This document shows, one piece after another, positions 22,850 to 35,500 of a stretch of DNA of 64,000 bases. Both the position numbers and the translations under genes were made by a program. The notes beneath the pieces are model-generated. The model saw only the letters and a program-made list of their open reading frames with translations, ran no database searches and was not told the origin of the DNA. Within the stretch, counting starts at the first letter, position 1, and every line of letters begins with the position of its first letter. This DNA is from Dichomitus squalens LYAD-421 SS1 (Eukaryota > Basidiomycota > Agaricomycetes > Polyporales > Polyporaceae), in the NCBI RefSeq assembly GCF_000275845.1, contig NW_006766950.1, positions 84,534 to 148,533 of the forward strand. The letters are read 5' to 3'.

Positions 22850-25273
22850 ATGAATGCCTCACCTCCTAAAGAGAAGAACGCGGCCAATGTCCTCGAACGC
22901 GAGGTACCCTACAAGGGTGAAGACTTGGACGAAGCGGCGCTCAACGATGATGCGGCTTTGGCCGTATTGGGGTATCGGCAGGAGTTCAAACGAGGATTCA
23001 GTCCTATGGAGATTTTTGGTCTGAGTTTCAGCATTATCGGCCTATTTCCATCTATCGCGTACGTTGTTGTGCCGATTCAAATGAAGCTGCTGCTAATGAA
23101 GCGAACCAGCTCTGTCTTAGTATTCGCAATACCGTACGGCGGGCCCGTCGCCCTGGTTTGGGGAGTAAGTGCATGTAGTCTTCAAGCGGTACAGTCTCTC
23201 ACCTTTAATTCTTTCAGTGGGCGACCTGTTCCTTTTTCCTTGTCCTCATCGCCTTGGCCCTTGCGGAGCTGGCTTCAGCAGCACCAACCTCCGGAGGGTT
23301 ATACTACTGGACGTGGGCGTTCGCAAGCCCGCGGTGGAGGAACATTCTAGCATGGATAGTGGGATGCGAGTATGCTGACACGAGCAGCCTCCGCTTGACA
23401 TTGATTTGTTTGTCGATGCAGACTCCAACTCGATGGGCTTAATCGCTGGAGTGGCATCCATTGACTGGGGGTGCGCGGTGCAACTGATGGCAGCCGTCTC
23501 TATTGGCAGCAACGAAACCTTCGTGCCAACGACAGCGCAAACATAGTATGTCGTCGCTTTGATCCAGGATATCCGGTATTCAATTGGCATGCTATCATCA
23601 AGTGGAGTATTTGTCGCAGTTCTCCTATGTCATGCTGTAGTGGGGTCGCTTGCCACACATGTGATTGCACGTTTACAAAACCTCTATACGGCGGTGAACA
23701 TCCTGTGTGTATTCGTTCCATTTTTTGATGTGGACGGTGATTTATGGCCTTGAATACCAGCCTCTGCCTCGCCATAATCATCGCGTTGCCTGCGGCGACC
23801 CCAAAGGAATTCAGGAATCCGCCCTCCTTCGCATTCAGCGGATTCATAAACTGTGTGTATCTGCTTGCGTCGCTCTGCACCGTTCTTGATGGTGGCTAAT
23901 GTGTATGCAGTATACGGGTGGCCGAATGGCTTCGCTTTCGTACTGAGCTTCCTCGCCCCGCTGTGGACAATCGGTTAGCAGCGATGTACGGGGTTTTGTT
24001 CAGCCTCCATCTAACATGAAGCAGGTGGTTTCGACGGTCCTGTGCACGTCAGCGAGGAAGCATCCAACGCCCGAACGGCCGTACCATGGGCAATCATCAG
24101 TGCAGTTGTCGTTTCAAGCGTTCTAGGATGGAGTACGTTGACCTACTGCGAATGGTCTGCTCACCTTCAGAGACCAAGCGCTAACTACTGAGCACTAACT
24201 TTGCGTAGTCATCAACATCGTACTCTCTCTATGCATGGGTACGGACATGGAGGCCATCATGACGAACCCTATAGGTCAGCCCATGGCGACGGTATGTGTC
24301 CTCTTGTGACTTTCCCGCACCTGGAACCTCTACAGCCCTCTTGCCATATTGATTTATCTTCATCGTAGATCATCTTCAATAGCCTAGGACGGAACGGTAC
24401 TCTAGCTGTTTGGTCAATTGTTGTGATTGTACAGTGAGTGCTTCATGTGAATTAGATGGGACGATCTAACATATGCACAGATTCCTCATGGGGTCCAGCA
24501 GCGTAAGTCTACTATCTAAACCTGCTTGAGGCCCGTCATTCACGGTGCTCAAACTCTCCAGCTCGTCGCTGCCTCGAGGCAGATGTTCGCCTTCGCTCGT
24601 GACAAGGCCATTCCTTTCTCCGGACGCATCTCTCACGTCAACGACCGCACCCGAACTCCTGTGACAGCCGTTTGGGCATCCGCCTTCGTAGCGCTTGTCA
24701 TCGGTCTCATTGGGTTCGCAGGACCCATCGGAAGCTCTGCTATCTTCGGCCTCTCAATCGCAGGCCAGTATACGGCATTCAGCATCCCCGTCATGTGCCG
24801 CTTCCTGGGAGGCAGGGAATGGAAGCCTGGACCATTTACGCTCGGCCGCGCCGTACGTATGCTTTACATCTGCTTCCTTACGACATTGTCACTTACGACA
24901 GAATTCGCGCCTTGCGGAATTCATTGATCCCAAATAGGGAGTGCCTGTCGGGATCGTCGCAGTGGCGTGGATGATCTTCGCAATTGTTATCTTTGCCTTC
25001 CCCTCTGCACCCGGCCCGGACGCTGAAGGGATGAACTACATGCCGGTCGTCTATGGGGCTTGGATAGGCTTCTGCCTGTTGTACTACTATATGCCCGTAT
25101 ACGGTGGTGTGTATTGGTTCAATGGGCCCCGAACCACCATTCACGCCAATCGAACCGCGCACACGTACACTTCGCGCTCGGATGAGGACGCGATCCCCGA
25201 TACTTCGAACAGCGTCGATCGCCCGAGCGAGAAAGGATCCGCCGCATCTGCGCTATCACAAGCGCATACCTAA
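22850..25273 (+). CDS. Amino-acid/GABA permease (APC superfamily)
   Basis: Membrane transporter of about 565 residues in 13 exons: 22850-23058, 23110-23164, 23218-23365, 23422-23545, 23603-23704, 23761-23852, 23911-23973, 24025-24132, 24209-24291, 24369-24433, 24481-24502, 24562-24852, 24938-25273. All phases agree. The soluble N-terminus leads to GYRQEFKRGFSPMEIFGLSFSII, the signature of fungal UGA4/choline-type permeases. PTSGGLYYWTWAFASP, WTIGGFDGPVHVSEE and SRQMFAFARDKAIPFS follow, all conserved family blocks, with about 12 hydrophobic spans. The C-terminus is hydrophilic and Ser-rich. Substrate (GABA, choline, other amino acids) cannot be told from sequence. Intron 3 appears to use a GC donor. 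Confidence 0.9.
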
Positions 25274-25574
25274 ATCTGGATATAGACCCAGACATGAGGC
25301 GCGTGCATTTGTGGTAGCCTATGTACGCGGCTATACAAACTGATGGAATTGCCGTGTTCGGATTTGTTGGCCCGTGTGTCCACCACAGTAGGCGGGACCC
25401 TCGCATTGTTGAGGATCAGTGGCGGTCCAAGACTATTCGTGACGATTGTCTAGAAACGTCGGGAGGCGGAGTCGGAGGTGCGGGGAGTCGGAGTACAGTA
25501 CGTGCGGCGTCCTAGGTAGACGCCAGGTGAGACGGTGAAGAACATCTCTAGTATACAAGGGCAACCCAATTCGT
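25274..25574. other. Short convergent intergenic region
   Basis: 3' ends of the permease (plus) and the GS-like gene (minus) face each other. No other feature seen. Confidence 0.5.
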
Positions 25575-27903
25575 TCAGAAGTATTCGATGAGTTTCTCGA
25601 TCGTCTCCTTGTCGTTATTTCCAGTCATAAATGTCTGCAGGAGCTGCGTGCGACGTTGGAATCAGCGATCTTCGCCTGCACACATACCGCCACACAGGCA
25701 CTCACCTCGTTGACGCCCAAGTACTTCTCGATGAACTCCTCGCCAAGCGCGGTCTTCAGAACGGCGTCCAAGCCAAGCGACTTACGCGCATCTTCAATCG
25801 TCTGGGGTAATCGAAGCGCATTCGCCAGGCCCACTGCCCGCTTCTCTGCATCGCTCATCTGGAACGCCGGCGTCGGACAGTCGCCCGTCGTCAGTACCGC
25901 GCCATCCAAGATACCCCTCAAGCCCGCCCCAAGCAACGCTGCGAACGCAAGATGCGGCGTGGCAGTCCCGTCCACGGGCCTGACCTCGAAGCGATAGTGG
26001 CCCTGCGGGCCGCAGAGCCGGACTGGAGACTCGCGGTTCTCCGTGCCCCAGCAGGCGAGCGTGCCCCCGGACCAGATGCCGTCTTGCATGCGCGCATACG
26101 ACGCTGCAGTGGGAAGCGTCAGGGCGCAGATCGCCGGGAGGTGCGCGAGGACACCTTGGAGGAAAGACCGCTCGGCGGGTGTGAGATTGGGCGCGCTCGC
26201 AGCGTCTGCGGCGCGAGGCGCGTTATTGCCGCCGTGCACCGAGATGTTGGTGTGCGCGCCGCTGCCGGCTGTGCAGGCCGTGAAGATCATGAAAGCCATG
26301 GATCAGTGAGCCACGAGGTTATCCGTACAGTAGAGAGGAGGGGCGCGCACCGGAGTTGTTGTGAACCCTCGGTGCGAACGTGGCCTTGAAGCCGTGCTTG
26401 TGGGCAATGTTGTAGATGGCCTCTCTTGTGAACACGACTGCGTCGGCAGCCTCCAGAGGCGCGAGAGGGCCGGTGACTATCTCATACTGCCGCACAACAG
26501 GATTCAGCATCCAAGCATCCGACCAGGGCTAATCGCATGAGAGCGCAGCAACATAGAGGTGCACGCAAGAGCACGAGGCGACAAGCCGTGGAAGCCATGT
26601 AGCCGATAGCGGCTTAATGGTAGCTTCACCACTTTGATCGCCGGAGAAGAAGCCAGAGCCGCACGAAGGCGTAACAAAGAATGAAGACGTCAAGTAGGCT
26701 CGTCGCTCACCTGTCCCGGGGCTGCTTCCGCATGGTACATCTGAAGTTCGATGCCGGCGACGAGGAGGCATTGCGCGATCTCCTCGAGCGCCTGCGTCTC
26801 GGCACTCCCCGTGCGCAACTTCGCGGACGTGGACCAGTCGGCGTTGGACGCATACGCGACCTCCGGCCTTATCTGCGTCACCAGTATGAACTCGAACTCC
26901 ATACCTATGAGGAACGACACTCCCGCTTTGTCCTGCGCTTCCCTGGATGCACGGAGTCAGTATCCGGATTTCCGTTCCAACATAAGACTTGGGCTCGGAC
27001 GAGACACTGTCTGGGCCGCCACTACAGGCTGCGAGCTGCAGATTGCAGCTTCTCGGGGTGGGGGCTGGGACGATCGGGCAGCACGAGGCCGGGTGAGCCT
27101 TCTTGGCAACGTAAACATGCCGTGCTCCCATTCGGAAGTATGCGAGAAGAAGAAGCAGGTGCCCCGCCAGTCCGACGTAGTCCGATGCGCTTCTCGAGGC
27201 GGTTCATATGAGGTTACGTAACGCAGCGCACTCGTCCACCTACAACAGATCCAATGCGAGCCCAGATATACGCTGTTGAAAGAGCGCACCGGCCACTAAG
27301 TGGCTGCTGAGCGATCCAGGCGACCAGCGGACCGCTGAGCGCTGCCTCTGAGTCAAGTACGAGCGCCACGCCAACGGCGGTCACGAATGCGTGCGCCACA
27401 CGACGGCGCCGCGAATCGATATCCCAACAGCACGAGCCCATCGAGCCCAGCGGTGAAAGCACGCACTTCACCAATCTGTCGAGGATCGTCCGCGGGCAGA
27501 TCGCGACGGACAGGCCCGTCTCCGGGCTCGGGGTCCTCTCCTCGAACCAGCCCATGACGGACGCGTGGCCCGGGGCGTACGGGCAGACGCGCCAGCTCGC
27601 GAGGTCGGGCACGTATATGTACCCGCCGACGGGCGAGAAGCCCGGGGCGGTGGCGAGCCCGACGAGGCCCAGGGCGACCGTGCCGAGGCCGACGCCAGGG
27701 CGGGACGCGGGGTTGGCGTAGAGCGCGCGGAAGTAGCTGGCGGGGACGACGCGGAAGCGGACGGTGTTGATGAAGTCGATCCACTGGATGCGGACGAACT
27801 TGATGGCGGGGGTGAGGAGCTCGTCGACGCTCTTCGCGGGGATAGACGAGGCGGTCGGGTCGGGGGTGTAGAGCACTCCGTACGGGCTGGGCTCGGTTGG
27901 CAT
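25575..27903 (-). CDS. Glutamine synthetase-like protein (GS catalytic family, FluG/PuuA-like)
   Basis: Five exons on the minus strand: 27467-27903, 26711-26942, 26351-26486, 25706-26268 and 25575-25643; 478 residues, all phases consistent. The N-terminal region has IKFVRIQWIDFINTVRFRVVP (GS beta-grasp type). Catalytic blocks follow in order: GMEFEFIL (first metal-binding Glu pair), YHAEAAPGQYEIVTGP (Glu ligands), AGSGAHTNISVH (ATP/metal loop with His), NRESPVRL (Arg) and YRFEVRPVDGTATPHLA (C-terminal Arg/Glu). All recognisable active-site positions are retained, so ATP-dependent gamma-glutamyl ligation is likely. The family acts on amines or aromatic compounds in other organisms; the acceptor here is unknown. 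Intron 1 is 524 nt, about eight times the local norm. Confidence 0.9.
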
Positions 27904-30900
27904 GGGGGGGGGTGTCGTCCTAGTAAGATTTGGAGGTTATGTAGCTTGCTGCAACCACCCGCTGTTTTCTGTGTCTATGAGAAACCTGCAGTACCTGGGG
28001 ATACGAGGGATGTATAAGTCTAGTAGTCTCAGGTTATCAGCCTCATGCTCTACGAGATTGGTGAGTGGTTCGCGCTCACCGCGAGCGTATGTACAACCTG
28101 CGTTGTGAAGTACTTGAGGTCCTACCTCTTCAACCGATCGCAAGCAGTGAGTATCCTAGTGGGTTTTATGGCTCTAGGAATGTGTTACTGGGTAAGTGCA
28201 CAAGAGACGACTGCCCGATCTCGATGTCTTCACGACCGAGACGAGGAGGAAGTGTGCAAGCTAAGCGTGATCTTATCGGGCGCAGACCGCTTGACCTTCA
28301 TGAGCGCTCCTCCCCCCATCCGATGTTTTCGGGGTGAGGTTCTGCTCTGGGCTCGGGTTTGGCATGCTGAACTTTTACCCAAAGCTCGCTAGCCGCTTGT
28401 TCGCCTGCCAAGTGCTCTTGCAGGTGCCGGCGGTATGGCTCTGATTGCATATGATACACGAAAGAGGGCCCGGGAGGGTTTTAGGAATCCAACAAGGCCG
28501 ATCGCCGGACACTCTGTAGTCAATACTTGCAATATATATACCTGACACCGCGCGCACTATAGGCCACAGCACACAGGACAGTAGCCAAACGCCGAACGTA
28601 CGCACGCATGCACATACACCTCCACAAACTAGTCAAACCGGCTTGGCCCTCGACACTGCTCGGCTCATCAACCCATCTCTATCTCTCCGGGTTCTGTACA
28701 GACTGAGGCCTAACCGCTTGGGTTTGCCTCCTTCCTATGTGACGTCTTGCATAAGACCAGATGGTGCAATGGCTTAATCCCGGACGACAGGGACGCATGC
28801 TGTGCGTGTGGACCTGGGGAGGGGAAAAGTATGGCAGGGCGCACTAGTACACTTTACGCATAGGCAATCCGTCCGAGGAGGCCGATATGACGACAGCGTG
28901 TGCGCGATGGAACCTGTCAAAGGCGAACGACCCTGCATTTGCTCAGTCGAGGGTGGCTTTCTGTCTGTCTTCGGGAGCGAAGGAGGACGTGCGCTGCCCG
29001 GACGACGGTAGCCGGTGCCCGACTGACTACGCGGCAGCGTCGCGAAGGGAGGAAGGACAGGGCGACGGAGATCGAGGCTCGCTTCTGCGGCGAGAGGCAC
29101 AACAGTTAGAGCGGCGGCTCGAGATCAAAGTGAGCGGCGGGTGGCCCACCTACTGATGCTAGGCACACACGACCGTCGGCGGAGACAGGAGATATGTCGA
29201 GATGGAGAAGAGAAAACCATGGAAAAGGCGGCGGAGGTCGGGCCAGTACTTACTCAGGGCACCGGCTGACTCCAGATCTCGGCGCTGCGGGTCGGAGAGC
29301 TAGGCGGGAGCGTCGAGCTAAGAGATTCGGCTCCGTGAAGCCTACGGGCAAGACCCTTGTTTTTTAATCTGTCGTCATACTTACTGCAGAGAGTAGCATC
29401 GCGATCATGCAGGCCAGCGCCATGATACTGCTGCGGGAACAAATGGGTGTCATACTGCAGCCGGCCACAGTGCGGGGGGAGCGCGCCGCCCCTTGCACTC
29501 TCGAACGCTGCAAGCGGGCGATGCGTGGCGGTCGGTCGCCGGAACGTCCGACATTCATGGCATACTTGGCAGGGTGAAGGGGGTGGGGGCGGTCACCCGT
29601 AGACATGCACGCTGCCTCTCCGGGCGAGGTTCCCTGCGCGCGGCTGCCTGATACCGAAGGCTGTCATGCAGGCGCAAGATAGGGCAAAGGAGGATCCGGG
29701 TTCTGCGCGCGACGGAACCTTGCGCTGGACCCGAGTGGGCGAGGGAGCAGCCTTGGGGGAACGGCATGAGGCGTGCGGTTGAGTTTGTTCGGCGCGCGGT
29801 GACGTACCTCGCGCTAGCTCTGATGGCCAGGCGGGGTGCTCGGGCGTACGGCGTGCTGTGCTCGGGCCACTGTGTGTCTGCGGGCACTGAGGGACCAGGG
29901 ACGGAGGCGACAGAGAAGGAGGAGGACGAGCAGCGGGCATAGTTCCTGGGCAACCTGAGAGACGGAGCGCCAGACTGGGAGAAATGAAAGGCGAGGGCTG
30001 GGTGGATGCAAGCTGCAAGTGCCTTGCTGTATGTATTGCTGTCTTGAAGGCCGGGTGAGCAGGGTTAGCGCTGGGCGAGGTGTTGTAATATTGGGGACGG
30101 TGTGGTTGTCAATCTGGCTGTCGAAACGGGTTTGGGTGTGAAAGTTTCTGATCTCGTGTGATCGATGTGCTGCCCGTCCCCCCCTGACGATCTGCCCAGG
30201 AGGGCGTCCGCTCCCTTGCGTGCGCACGGCTCAGCAGTGTGCGTTGGCCGTCGCGCGGTGTGCCTCTGGGCGTGCGTGCGCGGACGATGGCAGCGGACAC
30301 AGGCCTTGGGAGGCTAGAAGAGATCCTGGGGGAGAGCAGCGGCGGGGGCTAAATTGAATACGAGCGGGAGGCGCGCAAACGCAATCAGAAGGGAGGCGCC
30401 TGGGCCGCACGGATCGTACCAAACTGCTGGATTGGGGCCCTGGAGGCCGGGACCGCTGCGGGAGATTGGGATGGCGCTAGGAGGGATGGAGTACAAAAAG
30501 ACCGGAATGAAGCCGTCGTGGTGGGCGTTGAGTATGAGGAGGGGCAAGCGGGCGTGCTGAGAACTCTCGCATAGGGTGTGCCGGCAGGATCGAAGCAGGG
30601 GGCGAAGCGAGGCGTGGGGAAGAGCGGGCCCAGCGGGAGAAAACGAGGCTCGCGACAGAGGACGCAGGCTGCGTGCTCCTGCTCCCGACGGCCTCCCTCT
30701 CAGCGCACGCCCCCGCGCACGCCCCCGCGCAGCCGATCCGAGTCTTGTCCACGTCGTCCCGAAAGATGCTCACCGTCGACCATTTTTACGACGAATCCGC
30801 GCCCGATCACTCCTGCCAACGTCAACCGGATCCAGATGCTATATTCATGCACGACCCTCCCTTCCACCTATCTCTCCCCCCTCGTCCCCTCGAGCCCCCA

Positions 30901-30963
30901 AACGCCCCTCTGCGGCCCATAAAGTTCATCTACCTCCTTCATGCCTACTCTCTCGCACCCAGC
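27904..30963. other. Intergenic region, no gene recognised
   Basis: About 3 kb between divergent genes, including GC-rich stretches at 29.5-30.7 kb. Open frames on both strands are low-complexity Arg/Pro-rich or short and fit GC-driven shadows. CT-rich sequence just before 30964 resembles a 5' leader. Confidence 0.4.
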
Positions 30964-32573
30964 ATGCCTGCCGGTGAGTTACTAGTCGACCCCCTTCCCC
31001 GCGCCCCCGCCCCAATATCCCGCGTACACCATCCTCGCCCCGCCCCCGCCCCCGAGCCCGCTCCGTTCCCCTCCAATCTGCACCTCCTCGCTCTCAATCA
31101 CGACGTCCTCCGTGCAATCATCGACTCCTGCCCTGTCGACGATGCCCTCCAGCTCGCCCTGACATGCAAGGCTGCCTATGGCTTTGCTATGCCCCACATC
31201 GTCTCAGACGTTTCCATCGGTGACCCCGGTGTCGACGACGGCCCCGACCGTCTGACGAAATTCTGCCAGTTCATGCTCAACAAGCCAGAGTTCGCCAAGG
31301 CCCTTCGCGCACTGCGTCTCCTCGACGGCGCGTTCGCCCGCCCGGCTAGTTCTGGGGGACGGTCTGGGTGGGGCGCAGACTTCTCTCCCGCTGGCCTTCT
31401 CACCAAAGTCCTGTCCACCGCGGTGAACCTCCGTGTCCTCCACATACGCGACGCGGAGCCCCTCTTCCAGTCGCATCCGGCCGTCTACGAGGCCGTCACG
31501 AAGCTCGACAGACTGAAGGTGCTCTCGCTGTACTACATCGGCAACACCTGCCTCAAGGCCATCTCGCAGCTCCAGGGCAAGCTGCAGGTCATCGAAAACG
31601 GTTTGTGGAAGGACGGGCCGCGGCCACAGGGCGACGTGACGCCGTTCGGACGGTACGTCGACTCGCTGCGGCACATCCGGCTCTGGGAGTGCGGCTGCAT
31701 GCTCGAGAGCGTCATCGACCGACACGTCTGGCCGGACGTGCACACGCTCGACATCGGCGGCCGCATCGCGAAGATATCCGAGCTCGCCCGCGCGTTCCCC
31801 AACCTCCGCCGCCTCACGTTCCACATGGAGTTCTCCGTCAAGCAGGAGACCCGGTGGTCTGCTGGCCGGAGCTAGACTATCTCGAGACGAGCGCCCCTAT
31901 CCCGCTGTTCCCCTCGCGCGTGCGGCGGCTGCAGCTACAGTACCCGATTGGCGCGAGGTCAGGGTCCCAGAACGACCTGAAGACGCTCCCGCTCATGGAG
32001 AAGGCGAACCCGGTCGTGCTCTCCGTCACGCTCTCGCACACGGTCTCGGAGGTCTTCCTGGGGCGGATGAAGAGCTCCATGCCGTCGCTGCGGTATATGG
32101 AGATGGTCGTCAACGACGGGGCGTGCGGCCGCGCCAGCATGCAATGGCAGACGTTCGAAGACTGGGTCGTGCGTGTTCTAGCTCGTTCTGACCCCCTCGC
32201 TTGCGGAGAGCTCACCTCACGTTCCGTAAAGGTGCGAAACCTTGAAATCATGCGGCAAACCTCGCTGGTGGGCCTCTGCATCTCGTACACGGGCGCAGGG
32301 TCCACGTCCACGATTTCGGTCCAGCACCGAAATCGCATTATTCATATAGCGCGCCTGCTCACACGGACCATCAGCACCTTGCAATATATCGGCGTGGGGT
32401 ACCACGATGGGAATTTGGGAATGTACGCGTCCGATTGCCTTTGGTTCAGGGCTACCGGGCGAGACGCGGAGGCGTCGACGCCCGCTACGCTGCAGCAGCT
32501 GTCGAGCGCGGACGGAGAGCGGCGCAGGGAGATCCTTCTGAGCACCCAGAGGGACGAGGATCATCGATGGTAA
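30964..32573 (+). CDS. F-box-like/LRR-type protein with an apparent frameshift
   Basis: The probable start is MPAGELLVDPLPRAPAP (30964), an in-frame internal ATG of a longer open frame. A Pro-rich linker leads to an F-box-like helix set, LNHDVLRAIIDSCPVDDALQLALTCKAAY, then long leucine-rich, repeat-like sequence (LRALRLLDGAF, NLRVLHIRDAEPLF, RLKVLSLYYIG, HIRLWECGCML). The first frame ends at a TAG around 31873. A second frame, in the -1 register, continues seamlessly with CWPELDYLETSAPIPLFPSRV and LRYMEMVVND to 32573. The switch falls at the CCC run 31850-31852 and no intron can explain it. A 63-nt in-phase intron at 32169-32231 is likely. Family F-box proteins recruit substrates to SCF ubiquitin ligases; the target is unknown. 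Confidence 0.7.
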
Positions 32574-35500
32574 GCCGTTCGCCCAGTCCCGTGCTGTGTA
32601 TGGGCGCTGGTTTGACGCTGCTCCACAAAGGTCTTCTTGTATCTGAATGCTCGTATGATTGTTTTGCCCTCGGATCTCCCGCTGGCCTTCTCGTCCGCTG
32701 CCAAGTTGTCTCTTGCCGCCCTTGCCCTGGCGTGTCGTGTTCGGTCATGACAGAACGTCCTGTTGTTCCGTTTCGCGTCAGTCGTGAAATTGTAGCTATG
32801 TGTCATCTGCTGCCTCCCGTCGTGCTCGTCTGCCCAGCCCCACCGGATACCACCACTGTGTGTCATTTGTGCTTTCCCTGTGTATACGTCTTGCCACGAC
32901 CCGCTTACTGTACCTGTAACATACTCCCTTAGCCTCGAATCCCCACTTCGCCGCCTACTTATTGGAAGCCTACCGTCACCCCCTCAGTAACGCCCAGGAT
33001 GTGAACCCGCTGATTTTGCCATGCGTAGTATGTACCATATCGTCGGTTTGGTTCTCTCAGGGTCTCTCTCCCTCCCCCCGCGCGCCTTCTGGCTCTGGCT
33101 CTTATCTCTTCGCCCCCCTACCGCCCCGCTGCCCTTTTCTTCGACGTCCCCGCTCCCTTCTTCCAGGTGCCTCGCTCGCTCCGCTCCGGACGGTCCCGCA
33201 CGGTTCTGCCATAGATCTCCTGCCCTGGTTCCACCGCTCTGCTGCCGTGCCCTACATTGTGCCTGCAGCCCTCGTGCAGATGGTGTTCGCTATGCTCACG
33301 AATAAACGTCCCCGTGCATACGCGAACCGCCCGCTCGCTCCGACGCACTAGCAACACACTCTTCGGCCCGTGCGCATGTGTCGCTGCGGGGATTAATTTG
33401 AGGAATAAGGACTATTGACGGGGGTACGTGTAAGGGCACCTGGACCGCGCGCGTGACGCGGTGAGCGCGGCTGGAAGGCCGCGTTAACCATACTGGGGAT
33501 CGCCGTCGCATCGGTGCTGTGTCTTCTGAACTCTCTCTTTCGTATGTTTATGTGTAGCGCCGTTGGCGAGCCGCCGGTCCCGCCGAGTCCGTGGGAGGAC
33601 GTGGGGAAGGGAGAAGGTGTGGTGCTTGATGGGGGAGGCGGATTGCCTTTGGGAGGACGGGGGGCGGTCCGCGCACGCCCGGTGGCTGGCGTGAAAGTTA
33701 CCGTTCAGCTCAGGTGGGGTGTTCGGCGCGCGGGCTCAACTACTAGTAGTGAGGAGGACGCCGTCCTCTGCGGTGGTGAATATACGACACGCTTCGAACG
33801 GGTAGAAAGGCTTCTGTTCATATTGAGAGTGGGGCTACAAGTATGGTAGTCTTCCCCACAACTCGGACTCCGGGGACCGGAGCAGTCCTTGGTCTTCGCA
33901 TCTGGGGCGGGGACGAGTCCGGGAGATGTCGTTCATGGGCACGATACCCCGCACCGCGGCCTGATATCCAGCATTGATAAAGGTATCACGATCGACTTTG
34001 CGTTTGCTTTTACCGCCATGTCTCCACATCAATCGCTTAATGGCCAAACAGCACATTGTAAGCAAAAGCGGGAGAGGACCTCGGTACGTACGTCTTCTGG
34101 CGACTGATCAGGGGCAGTCGAAAGCGATCGACGAGAACTGCAGGCGGGGCCACTGTCAAACTGCCTCTAGCCAGGGTGTGTCTAACCGCGAACTGTATGA
34201 GTGGGGCATGGCGCTGTTATGATTTGAGAAGCTCGATCATGCTATAATTATCCCGGAGAATACGCCAATCATACAGCACGATGTACAAGAGGCCAGTATG
34301 CGAAGTGCATTGGGCTGACATGGCGGCAGCTTGCAAGGGGAGTGACGTCTGGAGCTAGGAAGTCACTTCACGGGCGAATAGGGAACCTGGTATGTCATTG
34401 ATGCTGAATTGGATAGGTAGCGCACGATAGCTAGGCACAGCCTCTCCTGTAGGAGCGACACGTTGGGCAAAGGAAAACAGTATGTTTAAGATGGGTCAGA
34501 CGATAGGCAGAGATAAAATCGACGTATGTACTACTGCCGTGAAAAATTGGGCCAGCGTACCATAACGAAGGGGAGTCCTATTCTGGGCAAAGCCGAATTA
34601 TCAGTGGCCTGAGGCATTATTCCCTGAAGAGTATGTTAGCCACACCATGGGTCGTAGCTTATTCCCAGTGAAAACGTGCTTGATTAAAATTGATTAGGGT
34701 TGTGTGAGGTCGTGCCCGGCTGTAAATACTGGCGTTGTGTCGATATAGGTCGGACGGCAGTGTTTAGCGCCCATCTGACGTCCGTGAATCCACCATGTTG
34801 GCGAGATCGGACACGCATGTCTCTAAGGGCATCATGTCTGCCGTACCGGTACCTCTGTAGCTGTCGCTTTGCAACCCCTTAGCTTGTCACTCCGTATTGC
34901 CTTAGCTTGCCGCTCCGTAGTACTTGTCTTAGCTTAGCTTGTGCTTGTCTCTAGCGTTGCATGCTCCAATCTCGCTCCGCCATGTAAGATTTCTGCTTCC
35001 TCTTGGTGCTTTCTCCCATCACCCAACTGAGCCAGTGATCTACAATCCATCTCCCATTTTTCTCACTAAGGGACCATGTCATAATGCCCTCTTCAAAACA
35101 ACTCTATTGTGATTGTCTACAATACGGCAAGGTCCAGAGACGCGAAGTCTCTGTTCTCCGGCGGCGAAAACCTGCCCTAAACATGGTGACGTCATTGGGG
35201 TGGAGTCGCTGCTTGCGCAGACCACCGCCATCCCCCATGTTCCCCAACTCTCTTCTCCTCCTGCTTGCCTAACGGCCAGTATGGCACACACCCCTCCCTT
35301 GGTCAGAACACAGTGCACACGCCGTTCTATACGTCATAAAGGTATGTTGGAGTTTGGGAAAGCTATGAAGGTGCGTGGTGGTTGAGAGGATAAGTACAAG
35401 GTGAGTTTCGTATATGGTACCATCGCTGTTGCAACATCATTCCAGGTGAGCCTCATCACCAATGTATCTTGGTGGTATGTGTTCCCCTCCACTTCCCCAT

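Noticed and set aside
22850..27903. Permease plus GS-like gene as part of a secondary-metabolite cluster
   Set aside because: No synthase, P450, methyltransferase or cluster regulator is nearby, and the neighbours are a HET gene and an F-box gene.
31800..31875. Intron explaining the frame change in the F-box gene
   Set aside because: No GT-AG pair of realistic length lies in the short interval where both frames look coding.
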